A stretch of DNA of 7,806 nt from Planctomycetota bacterium (GCA_016935955.1 JAFGPY010000283.1:1-7806), one strand, 5' to 3'; shown: positions 1 to 6,621, numbered from the stretch's first letter. A program made the numbers and translations. The notes: generated by a model not told the origin, from the sequence alone.

Positions 1-396
1 CCGACCGACAAGCACGTGGCCCTGGTGCGGCAGATGGCCGACGAGGACCCGACCGAGTACGGACGCATGAAGGCCGCACTGGCCATGGCACGCACCGGAT
101 GCAAGGAGATGCTCCCCCCGATCACCCTCGCCGCCGAGTCGGCCGCGGACCCGTTCGATCGGGCAGCCGCCGTCGAAGCGCTCGGGCTGCTCGGGCACAA
201 GGACGACCTGGCCACCGTGCTCGGCCAGATCGATCACGCGGACGCGTACGTGCGGCTGTGTACCGTCGAGGCCGCCGACCGCATTGACTCGTCGGCCGCC
301 AAGGTGACGCAGTTGGCCGCGCGACTGGCCGACGCGGACCCGGACGCCCGCGTGCGACTCCAGGCCGCCAAGCTCCTGGCCGGCCGCAGGAAGTAG
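1..396 (+). CDS. HEAT-repeat protein, C-terminal part (5' end outside window)
   Basis: The reading frame is open from the first base, so this is the last 131 residues of a longer protein; the GTG at 16 is internal and not a credible start. The visible part is almost all alpha-helical and Ala/Leu/Asp-rich. It has the repeating HEAT/PBS-lyase-like pattern of paired helices: segments such as DPFDRAAAVEALGLLG, HADAYVRLCTVEAADRI and ADPDARVRLQAAKLL share the D-x-x-(V/A)-R-x-x-A-(A/V)-x-x-L core. Such repeats form a curved solenoid used for protein contacts and have no catalytic role themselves. In Planctomycetes they are often C-terminal tails on sulfatases or other secreted enzymes, but nothing here shows what the missing N-terminal part is. 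The stop is TAG at 394-396, followed by about 275 bases without a convincing gene. The HEAT-like assignment is solid; the full product is unknown. Confidence 0.85.
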   Translation, partial: PTDKHVALVRQMADEDPTEYGRMKAALAMARTGCKEMLPPITLAAESAADPFDRAAAVEALGLLGHKDDLATVLGQIDHADAYVRLCTVEAADRIDSSAAKVTQLAARLADADPDARVRLQAAKLLAGRRK

Positions 397-433
397 AGCC
401 AAGGGCGGGCTGTGCGGTCTGTTATGGAGACCC

Positions 434-541
434 GGTGCCATGGCGGCCGTTGTGTGCCGCCATGTTCAGGTTGGAGATTGCTTCGGCGGTCGGAGTGGGC
501 GATGTCTCGACATGGCGGCAGAAGACGGCCGCCATGGCACC
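434..541. repeat. REPIN-like double palindrome, core CATGGCGGC x4
   Basis: Bases 434-465 and 510-541 are 32-base inverted arms. The outer 17 bases (434-450 against 525-541) and the inner 11 (455-465 against 510-520) pair perfectly, separated by a 4 x 4 mismatch. Each arm is also a hairpin by itself: CATGGCGGC at 439-447 pairs with GCCGCCATG at 456-464, and CATGGCGGC at 511-519 pairs with GCCGCCATG at 528-536, each with an 8-base loop. The element is therefore two short palindromes in inverted orientation around a 44-base spacer, the arrangement called REPIN in bacteria with RAYT transposases. No transposase or clear target-site duplication is visible. It lies between two genes on the same strand and could also shape RNA ends. 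Confidence 0.75.
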
Positions 542-548
542 CAAGGGC

Positions 549-633
549 AGGGTGGCTGCTTGTCGTAGATCCCGAGCGCAGCCGAGGGGCAGCCACGCGG
601 TCGGCGGAATTGGTGGCTGCGAGCAGCCACCCT
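549..633. repeat. Second palindromic cluster, core GTGGCTGC x4
   Basis: AGGGTGGCTGCT at 549-560 is perfectly complementary to AGCAGCCACCCT at 622-633. Inside it GCAGCCAC at 589-596 pairs with GTGGCTGC at 613-620. The core thus appears four times in alternating orientation (552-559, 589-596, 613-620, 623-630), the same plan as the preceding element but with an unrelated core. The right half, 612-631, is a nearly perfect hairpin. The 560-588 interval contains CCCGAGCGCAGCCGAGGGG (571-589), itself a small hairpin-like sequence. The cluster ends 39 bases before the next gene start, so it would form structured leader RNA if transcription reads through from upstream. Confidence 0.7.
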
Positions 634-672
634 ACATGAACTGGCACGGGCATGTCGCCAAAGGGGCGCAGG

Positions 673-969
673 ATGAAAGAGACATCGAACACCGTGAACA
701 CAGGGCGTTCCGGGAAGTTGTCCCCTCGGCAGATATCCGCCGTTGACACGTTACTTTCCGTGGCATGTTGGACCGGGATTGTCGTGCTGTTGGTTATGGT
801 TGCAGTCGGCGATAAAGGATACACCGCCCCGGCGTTCGGCGTTGCAGTGTGCCTGATTGCGAAGGTCCACTTGAGAGTGAAACGCTTGGAGGCGATGTTG
901 CGGGATCGCCAGGTGTCAAATACGAACCCCACCGAACTGTCGAGTACCCAGGCCCGCGGCGAGACATGA
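673..969 (+). CDS. Small two-helix membrane protein, unknown function
   Basis: A 98-residue product starting at ATG 673, chosen because AAAGGGG at 659-665 lies 7 bases upstream as a fair Shine-Dalgarno site. An in-frame ATG at 652 would add seven residues but has no good site. The N-terminal 25 residues are polar. Two hydrophobic segments follow, about residues 26-45 (LLSVACWTGIVVLLVMVAV) and 52-66 (APAFGVAVCLIAKVH), joined by a short GDKGY turn. Next comes a basic, probably cytoplasmic stretch (residues 67-79, VKRLEAMLRDR) and a polar tail. I recognise no family. Base composition is visibly less GC-rich than the flanking genes, which could mean recent acquisition or weak codon selection. It ends 32 bases before the next start, so co-transcription with the ceramidase-fold gene is likely. 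It could still be a chance frame; the membrane pattern and ribosome site argue for a gene. Confidence 0.5.
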   Translation: MKETSNTVNTGRSGKLSPRQISAVDTLLSVACWTGIVVLLVMVAVGDKGYTAPAFGVAVCLIAKVHLRVKRLEAMLRDRQVSNTNPTELSSTQARGET

Positions 970-970
970 T

Positions 971-988
971 GTGGCCACAGGCAGCCAC
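971..988. repeat. Partial copy of the GTGGCTGC-type palindrome
   Basis: GTGGCCAC at 971-978 is followed by GCAGCCAC at 981-988, the latter identical to the core of the cluster at 549-633. The two halves can pair GTGG with CCAC. It fills most of the 32-base gap between the small membrane-protein gene and the ceramidase-fold gene and ends just before the ribosome site of the latter. It may be a degenerate repeat unit or coincidence in GC-rich DNA. Confidence 0.35.
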
Positions 989-1001
989 ACGGAGATGTGC
1001 G

Positions 1002-2297
1002 ATGGCCAAGAAGGCGGAGCTGAGGATCGGGGCGGCGCGGCGAGAGATCTCGCCCGACGAACCGCAACTGATGAAGCCCACGGGCATGGAGCGGCTGGAG
1101 CCGACGCGCGGCGTGCTCGACGCGCTGTACGTCGAGGCCCTGGCCATGGAGACCGGCGGCGAGCCGGCCCTGCTGCTGACCAGCGACCTGCGCATCGTGC
1201 CGAACGAGTGGGCCCAGGAAGTCCGTCGCGAGGTCGGGCGGCGTTGCGGCTGCGACGAGCAGCGCGTCATCCTCAGCGCCGTGCACAACCATTGCAGCAG
1301 TCCCGAGCCGGCCGACGAGTCGCCCGAGGCCCAGGCGGCCACCGAGCGGGCCAACCGCAAGATCATCGACGCCATGATCGCCGCCTGCGTCGAGGCGTTC
1401 GAGAATCGCCGGCCCGCCGAGATCGCCTACGCCGAAACCGTGCTTCGCGAACCGATCGGCCTGAACCGTCGCGTGCGGCTCTCCAACGGCACGTGCGTCA
1501 ACTGCTGGCACGCCGGCGGCGTCTGCCCGCCCGGACTGAAATACGTCGGTCCGGGCGGCCCCGATTCCAAGGACATCCAGGTGCTCGCCGTCCGCGAGGT
1601 CGGCGCGCGTCGGCCCTTCGCCGTCATGACCAGCTACGCCACGCACCCGCACCTCACGGCCATTCCCTACTTCAGCGGCGAGTTCCCCGGCGAGGCCAAG
1701 CGCGAGGTCGCCCGGCGCCTCGGCGGCGACCCGGTGATCCTCTACGCGAACCATTGCGGCGGCGACAACGACCTGCACGTCGTCCAGCCCGAGCCCGACC
1801 ATCCGACCGAGAAGGTCGTCCAGTGGTTCCAGGCCAGCCAGCGAAAGCTCGCCGGCCGCTTCGCCGACGCGGTCGTTCCGGCCGTCGAGGCAGCCGGCGG
1901 CTGGACGCGGCCGACCGACCTGCGGCACGCCTACTGGTCGTGCGGCGAGGACGATCCCACCGGAAAGACGCGGATGATCGTCGTGGCCGCACTGGCCCTC
2001 GGCGACGTGGCCTTCGCCAGCATCCCCGGCGAACTGTTCCTGGAGCTTGGCCAGCGGCTGAAGGCCGAGAGTCCCTTCGCCAAGCTGCTGGCCGTGGGCT
2101 ACAACGCCATGACCGGCTCGTACCTGCCGCTGCCCGTCCATTTCGAGCAGGGCAGCTACGAGGTCATGCGCGGCGCTGCGGCCGACGAGGACGAGGTCGT
2201 CGAAGTTCGTCCCGGACGGTTCGCCCGCCGGCCCACGCCCGACCTGGGCGCGAGCGTCATCGACCGCGCCCTGGAGCTGCTGGCCGAACTGAAGTAG
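1002..2297 (+). CDS. Neutral/alkaline ceramidase-fold protein (N-terminal domain type), probable zinc hydrolase
   Basis: 431 residues starting at ATG 1002, supported by GGAG at 991-994 with a 7-base gap and by the N-terminus MAKKAELRIGAARREISP, which matches how this family begins (a beta strand ending in a D/E-I-(T/S)-P turn). An in-frame ATG at 966 overlaps the upstream stop (ATGA) but would add an un-family-like MMWPQAATRRCA. The family is non-lysosomal neutral ceramidase-like zinc amidases (Pfam PF04734 type). Visible motifs are VHNHCSSP (residues 94-101), ATHPH (213-217), PGELF (342-346) and TGSYLP (371-376). By recall of the Pseudomonas enzyme (zinc held by two His, a Glu and a Tyr) the ligands would be H97, H215, E344 and Y374. 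The segment where that enzyme has GDVSPN with its catalytic serine reads GDNDLH here (254-259), so the serine is absent. There is no signal peptide and no C-terminal Ig-like domain, unlike secreted ceramidases. Fold assignment is confident; ceramide as substrate is doubtful. Confidence 0.85.
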   Translation: MAKKAELRIGAARREISPDEPQLMKPTGMERLEPTRGVLDALYVEALAMETGGEPALLLTSDLRIVPNEWAQEVRREVGRRCGCDEQRVILSAVHNHCSSPEPADESPEAQAATERANRKIIDAMIAACVEAFENRRPAEIAYAETVLREPIGLNRRVRLSNGTCVNCWHAGGVCPPGLKYVGPGGPDSKDIQVLAVREVGARRPFAVMTSYATHPHLTAIPYFSGEFPGEAKREVARRLGGDPVILYANHCGGDNDLHVVQPEPDHPTEKVVQWFQASQRKLAGRFADAVVPAVEAAGGWTRPTDLRHAYWSCGEDDPTGKTRMIVVAALALGDVAFASIPGELFLELGQRLKAESPFAKLLAVGYNAMTGSYLPLPVHFEQGSYEVMRGAAADEDEVVEVRPGRFARRPTPDLGASVIDRALELLAELK

Positions 2298-2342
2298 GCC
2301 GCGAACCCGACGGGCAATCACCACATTCCATTTGGCGCAACA

Positions 2343-2379
2343 AGCGGCCGCCGGGGGGGATAATCCTCCGGCAGCCGCT
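2343..2379. terminator. Strong hairpin between convergent genes, likely bidirectional terminator
   Basis: AGCGGC at 2343-2348 pairs with GCCGCT at 2374-2379. After one C/A mismatch, GCCGGGGG (2350-2357) pairs with CCTCCGGC (2365-2372), with one G-T wobble and a loop of about 7 bases. This gives a 14-pair, very GC-rich stem. It lies 45 bases past the stop of the ceramidase-fold gene and 42 bases past the stop of the large convergent gene, the expected place for a shared terminator. No clear T-run follows on either strand, so it is not a textbook intrinsic terminator; it may block 3' exonucleases or act with Rho. Nothing else is evident in 2298-2421. Confidence 0.6.
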
Positions 2380-2421
2380 GCATGGTGCTGGTCGGCGTGT
2401 CCACCGCACGCCGATCCGCAG

Positions 2422-5400
2422 TTACGGCAGGTACGTCACGTTGAGGATGGCCCCATAGCTGTTGTTGCCGTCGTACTGGTAAGCCTGCTTCCAATACCCG
2501 CTCACGTTCTCAAACCGCAGGCCGATGTAGTTGCCCGAGACGTAATTGGCCCGGTCAATGAACTCCTGAACCAGCGGTGCGAGTTCGTTGGTGTTGTACC
2601 ACGTGTCAGCCGCCCATGCGCCGGGCATGACGGAGTCGACGTAGGACGAGGTGACACTCCAGGTGTACGGGTTGGTGTTGAGGGCCGGGCAGCTATCGCT
2701 GTCGACCAACTGCGCCCGCACCGATGAGTCATCGGATTCGTAGGCGCTGCCGTTTGAAACGACCAGGACCGTCGCCGACAGAATCGTGGACCCGTCCGGT
2801 ACGGTGATCGGCCACCGCAGGAACACGCGGCGGATGTCGCTGCTGTACGGGAAGTACAGTATCGAACTCAGGTACAGGTTGTCGGTCGAGTTGCAGAAGC
2901 AGTCGTCGACCGAGGCCACGATCTGGTACTGCACCACGACCACGTCCTCGTTGACGACGACGATCTGCACGTCGTCGCTGTCGGTCGCGCCGTCGTCGTC
3001 GGTCACCGTCAACGTGACGGTGTGCGTTCCGGCGATCATCGTCACCTGGGCCGTCTCGCCCGTGGCGATCTCGTAGCCGTTTTTGCTCCAGACGTAGCTG
3101 ACGATGTTGCCCAGACTGTCGTACGACCCGCTGCCGTCCAGCGTGATCAGCTCGGTACCGTTCTCGTCCGTGTCGTCAACCTGCTGGTCGCTGCCGGCGT
3201 CGGCCACCGGGGCCGGGTTGACCATCACGTACAACGAATCGCTGCCCGTCTCGCTGTCGTCGTCGGTCACCACCAGGGTGATCTCGTGGATGCCGGTCGA
3301 CAGGCTGATCTCGGCGGTGACACCCGTGGCAATCGTCGACGAGTTCTCCACCCAGACGTAGCTGACCACCGACCCGTCGGCGTCGAAGGAACCTGATCCG
3401 TCCAGGGTCACCGTCTCGTAGCCGTCGTTGTCGTTGTCGCTGGCGTAATCGTCGTTGCCGGCATTGGCCGACGGAACCATGTTCACCAGGGCCGGGTAGG
3501 TGTAAATGTGCACGGCCAACGGGCTGAACGTGTCCTCGAAATAACCGGCCGCGGAGGTGATCGTGCGGCCCTCGCCCAGCACGCCGAGGGTCTGGCCCGA
3601 GGGCAGGTCCTCGACGTTGAAGCGGACCGTCTCGCCCTGGCCGGCGCCGGAGGTGTGGGCGGCGAAGATGTAGAGCCGGTCGTCGTACTCCCGCGTCATG
3701 AAATGCACGGGCTCGTTGTTCGACACCTCGTTGCTGACCGTCCAGGTGACGTCCTCCGCCGGCGACAGAATCGTCGGGGCCAGGACGGTGGTCCACTGCA
3801 GGGTTTTCGCCATGACCGCGCGGTTCTCGCTCGGCGTCGTGTTGAAGTAATGGAACCAGTTGATGCCCTTGACCTGGTGAACGATGCTCAGCCAGACAAG
3901 GTTCCACAACTCGGTCGGCGTGGGCGGATAGGGCGTCTCCTCGATGCCCGTGCACTCGCCGATGTCGCAGGTCTCGATCCAGGTCATCGTGGGAATCAGG
4001 TTGTAGTTCCACTCCCGCATGCGGTCCACGGCCACGGTGTAGTCCTCGAGGCTGATGAAGTCGTTGTAGCTCTGCTTCAGGGCCCGCTCGTAGGGATAAT
4101 AGTCGAAGCTCATCACGTCGACCACGACGGTCTTCTTGTCGAACGGTTCGGTGTCGCCGTGGGCGATGCACTTCAGATCGTCGTACAGGAAGCAGAAGCT
4201 CTGCACCCGGCGGTTGCCGTAGTTGGGATACTCGCCGGCCGTGAAGGCGTAGCCCGCGAGGGTGACGAAGTGCGGGTGCTGGGTGTCCATCGAGTGGCAG
4301 AGATCCGTCCAGGTGCGGACTTCGGTGGCCGGAATGTACTCGGTGGGCCCGCCGATTTCCGGCTCGTCCATCCAGTGGTACATGGCCATGGCCGGGTGGT
4401 TCTTCGCGGCATTGATGTACTCGGCCTGGCGATCGTTGTCCGTCTCGGTCAGGTGCACCCACTCGCCGTCGATGTAGGCGATGTGGCTGTCGTAGCCGCC
4501 CGGCCAGTAGTCGCCCACGGCCGGCCCGATGACGGGATAGTTCGCGCCGTAGGCCGCGTCGAGGAAGGTCTCCCAATTCGTCAAGTCCCGGGTGAGGCCG
4601 AACGACTGGCCGCACAGGCTGTTGATCTGGCCTTCCCAGGTCGGGAAACTGGTGATGTTGATGCCCCACGGCGTGACCGGGAAGAACGGCACGCCGTCGC
4701 GGCAGATGGCGTTGTGCTCGTTGATGGCCCAGGCCGCGATGCCGTCGTGCAGCTTGGTCCACACGCGGCTCTCGGAGGCCACGAGGGTGTTGCCCGCGTC
4801 GAAGACCTCGACCAGCAACGTGTGCTGGCCGCTGCTGAGCGAGCGATAGTTCACCGTGAAGACCTCTTCGCTGCCCAGCGCCGCCGACGAGGTGTAAACC
4901 ACGTTGCCGTCCAGCTTGGCTCGCAGCCAGGCGCCCGACGGGGCGTTCCAGAGCTGGCAATAGACCTTCTGGCCCAAGCGCGTCTCCGGGTCGGCCATCC
5001 ACAGCTCAAGTTGCGTCGCGCCGCCGACGTAATGGACTTCGAGGATCGGGGCGCTGGTGTGGTCGTCGTGATCCCACGAGTAGCCGCGCTTGTACCCGCC
5101 GTCGATGCCGCCCTGGCCGCGCAGGCCGATGAAGCTGCCGAACTTGTATCCCGGCCGGTCGATGAATTCCTGCACCAGGGTGCTGATGTCGTCCGAGGCG
5201 TACCACGTCTCGGCCGTCCACGCACCCGGCGTGATCGAATCGACGTAGGTGGCCGTCACGGGCCAGTCGTACGCGATGTCGAAGAACGGCGGGCAATTGT
5301 CGTAGTCCAGCAGGCGGACGCGTACCGTGGACGGATCCGAGTTGCTCTTCTGGCCGTCGGACTTGATCTTGACGTAGGCCCCGGTGATCGTCGCGTCCTC

Positions 5401-6471
5401 GGGAATGAATGTCCGGAAGCGCAGGACCGTCCGTTGGGTGTCGTTGCTGTTCGGCCAGTAGACCTTGCTCTCGGTGTTGGACTTGTAGGTGGCCGTCGGG
5501 GTCGCGTCGTCGTAGCCGTCGTTGATCTGGAGCTCGAGCACCTTCTCGGCCGGCGTGGCCGAAGCGCCAAGCACCACCGCGCCGCGGGCGTTCCAGTTCA
5601 GGCTCGGGTTGACGTCCTCGACACGGAAGCCCCACAGGACCTTCGCCGCGTCCAACTGCAGCGAGGCGCCAAACTCATACAGGCTCCCCGAGCCGTCGGC
5701 CACGGCGCCCGTCGAACCGATCAGGCTGCTGTAGCATTTTGAGAAGCTGCTGACGATGGCGAAGTCCGCGCCGCCGCTCTGGTCGACCATCTTCGGGCCG
5801 CTGCCGCCGTCGGTCGTCGCGAAGCTGTAGAGCACCTCTTCCTCGGTGCCGCTGGCGCCGTAGAGGGCCACGATCCGCATGTTGCGGGCCGTGTCGGCCA
5901 TGTTGGCCGCCGCCAGAACGAAATTGACGTCCGAGTAGCGGTCCTTCTGACCGGCCGGCAACTCGATCTCGACCTCCGACACCTGCCACGAGGCCGAATT
6001 GTGCAGACTGCCGACCATCACGGCGTTGGACGTCGTGCCCCAACCGCTGGCCACCTCGGTCCAGTCGCCGCTCAGGGTGTCGTTGCCGAGCACCGAGGCG
6101 ATGTGGTACTCGCGATCGGCTCCCTCGATCACGCCGTCCTCGGGCGTCCCCTGGCTATCCAGGTACTGCGGGTGGAACCACTGGCCGCTGATCGAGTAGG
6201 GCTGGGCGGCCCCCGTCGACGTCGAATCGCAGACCAGCAACCAGTTCTGGTGCAGACTCCACCAGCCCACGCCGGCCGGCAGATCGCCCTGAAGCTGCTT
6301 CAGGTTCTGCGTTCCGTCGGTGTAGGCGCCCTGCATCTCCAGAGGGCCGCACCAGATGTCCATGTTGAAACCGTCCGTGATGTCCAGCGGCACGGACTGG
6401 GCTACGGCCGCCGACCCGGCCGCAAAGGCCAAAGCCAGTGACAATGCCATAAGACAGGTCCTGCTCACCAT
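2422..6471 (-). CDS. Large secreted multidomain glycoside-hydrolase-like protein with two DNRLRE-like and two PKD modules
   Basis: 1349 residues. AAGGAGG at 6484-6478 is 6 bases from the ATG at 6471 but only 3 from the adjacent ATG at 6474, so 6471 is preferred. Order of parts: signal peptide 1-24 (basic VSR, hydrophobic core, cleavage after AVA); unrecognised beta-rich domain about 25-305; DNRLRE-like beta module about 311-482; Ig-like spacer about 485-575; TIM-barrel-like core about 585-880; beta domain to about 988; PKD domains about 1000-1083 and 1087-1172 (each with TLDGSGS and YVW); second DNRLRE-like module about 1178-1349. Core landmarks are RDGVPFF (591-597), YHWMDEPE (698-705, E703 as candidate acid/base), DVMSFDYYPYE (785-795), TMTWIET (828-834, E833 as possible second acid) and GINWFHYF (869-876). 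These fit strands of a clan GH-A-like barrel, but I cannot name a GH family. Asp-rich PKD loops suggest calcium binding. It has no transmembrane or PEP-CTERM tail, so it is probably released or bound through its modules. Substrate unknown, presumably a polysaccharide. Confidence 0.85.
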   Translation of the reverse strand: MVSRTCLMALSLALAFAAGSAAVAQSVPLDITDGFNMDIWCGPLEMQGAYTDGTQNLKQLQGDLPAGVGWWSLHQNWLLVCDSTSTGAAQPYSISGQWFHPQYLDSQGTPEDGVIEGADREYHIASVLGNDTLSGDWTEVASGWGTTSNAVMVGSLHNSASWQVSEVEIELPAGQKDRYSDVNFVLAAANMADTARNMRIVALYGASGTEEEVLYSFATTDGGSGPKMVDQSGGADFAIVSSFSKCYSSLIGSTGAVADGSGSLYEFGASLQLDAAKVLWGFRVEDVNPSLNWNARGAVVLGASATPAEKVLELQINDGYDDATPTATYKSNTESKVYWPNSNDTQRTVLRFRTFIPEDATITGAYVKIKSDGQKSNSDPSTVRVRLLDYDNCPPFFDIAYDWPVTATYVDSITPGAWTAETWYASDDISTLVQEFIDRPGYKFGSFIGLRGQGGIDGGYKRGYSWDHDDHTSAPILEVHYVGGATQLELWMADPETRLGQKVYCQLWNAPSGAWLRAKLDGNVVYTSSAALGSEEVFTVNYRSLSSGQHTLLVEVFDAGNTLVASESRVWTKLHDGIAAWAINEHNAICRDGVPFFPVTPWGINITSFPTWEGQINSLCGQSFGLTRDLTNWETFLDAAYGANYPVIGPAVGDYWPGGYDSHIAYIDGEWVHLTETDNDRQAEYINAAKNHPAMAMYHWMDEPEIGGPTEYIPATEVRTWTDLCHSMDTQHPHFVTLAGYAFTAGEYPNYGNRRVQSFCFLYDDLKCIAHGDTEPFDKKTVVVDVMSFDYYPYERALKQSYNDFISLEDYTVAVDRMREWNYNLIPTMTWIETCDIGECTGIEETPYPPTPTELWNLVWLSIVHQVKGINWFHYFNTTPSENRAVMAKTLQWTTVLAPTILSPAEDVTWTVSNEVSNNEPVHFMTREYDDRLYIFAAHTSGAGQGETVRFNVEDLPSGQTLGVLGEGRTITSAAGYFEDTFSPLAVHIYTYPALVNMVPSANAGNDDYASDNDNDGYETVTLDGSGSFDADGSVVSYVWVENSSTIATGVTAEISLSTGIHEITLVVTDDDSETGSDSLYVMVNPAPVADAGSDQQVDDTDENGTELITLDGSGSYDSLGNIVSYVWSKNGYEIATGETAQVTMIAGTHTVTLTVTDDDGATDSDDVQIVVVNEDVVVVQYQIVASVDDCFCNSTDNLYLSSILYFPYSSDIRRVFLRWPITVPDGSTILSATVLVVSNGSAYESDDSSVRAQLVDSDSCPALNTNPYTWSVTSSYVDSVMPGAWAADTWYNTNELAPLVQEFIDRANYVSGNYIGLRFENVSGYWKQAYQYDGNNSYGAILNVTYLP

Positions 6472-6477
6472 CATGCA

Positions 6478-6484
6478 CCTCCTT
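6478..6484 (-). promoter_or_regulatory. Shine-Dalgarno site of the large secreted protein
   Basis: AAGGAGG read on the minus strand, a full match to the anti-Shine-Dalgarno core. Two consecutive ATG codons follow with gaps of 3 and 6 bases, and the second is better spaced. The AAG overlaps a small dyad (5-base arms CTTCA and TGAAG, 6482-6495) that could partly mask it in the mRNA, though the stem is weak. Confidence 0.75.
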
Positions 6485-6560
6485 CAGATATGAAGTCCGT
6501 CACGACAGGGGTACGCCGGCTCACGCGCCCGACACACCGGAAAGGGTTGCGGCACACGGA

Positions 6561-6589
6561 ACTATACCTGCGCCCCACGGGAAGCCCAA
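6561..6589 (-). promoter_or_regulatory. Candidate sigma-70-type promoter for the large secreted protein
   Basis: On the minus strand TTGGGC (6589-6584) is followed after exactly 17 bases by TATAGT (6566-6561). The -10 box matches 5 of 6 consensus bases; the -35 box matches only its TTG. Transcription would start near 6554, leaving a leader of about 80 bases before the start codon. A weak -35 with a good -10 would suit an activated or derepressed gene. Confidence 0.5.
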
Positions 6590-6621
6590 CCCTCTGCGGC
6601 CTCAATCTGAGAAGACGTGAG

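Noticed and set aside
434..633. CRISPR array or insertion sequence
   Set aside because: The repeats alternate in orientation and differ between clusters, unlike CRISPR direct repeats with uniform spacers. No transposase gene or target-site duplication was found.
610..638. Possible promoter TTGGTG-17-TACATG before the small membrane-protein gene
   Set aside because: Spacing is right but the -10 matches only 3 of 6 bases and the -35 lies inside a palindrome arm, so the match is no better than chance.
412..746. Small frames of 75 and 103 codons across the palindromic region
   Set aside because: They are composed mainly of translated repeat arms, have no good ribosome site, and one overlaps the better-supported gene at 673.
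966..1001. Earlier start for the ceramidase-fold gene at ATG 966, overlapping the upstream stop
   Set aside because: The ATGA overlap is attractive for coupled translation, but the added 12 residues do not resemble the family's N-terminus and ATG 1002 has a well-placed GGAG.
234..2324. Long minus-strand open frame (696 codons) opposite the ceramidase-fold gene
   Set aside because: It lies antisense to a gene with clear family motifs and spans several genes and the palindromes. Its translation shows low-complexity G/A/R/D composition and no domain pattern. Long antisense frames are expected in GC-rich coding DNA.
971..2458. Plus-strand 495-codon frame overlapping the ceramidase-fold gene
   Set aside because: The product is an arginine/alanine/proline-rich frame-shifted shadow of the real gene and runs past its stop into the terminator region.
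3176..5002. Minus-strand 608-codon frame within the large secreted gene
   Set aside because: Same strand but a different frame from the real gene; Arg/His/Gly-rich with no domain pattern.
3508..5742. Long plus-strand open frame (744 codons) opposite the large secreted protein
   Set aside because: It is the mirror shadow of a well-supported gene. The translation is rich in V/G/R/A/H with no recognisable motif or ribosome site.
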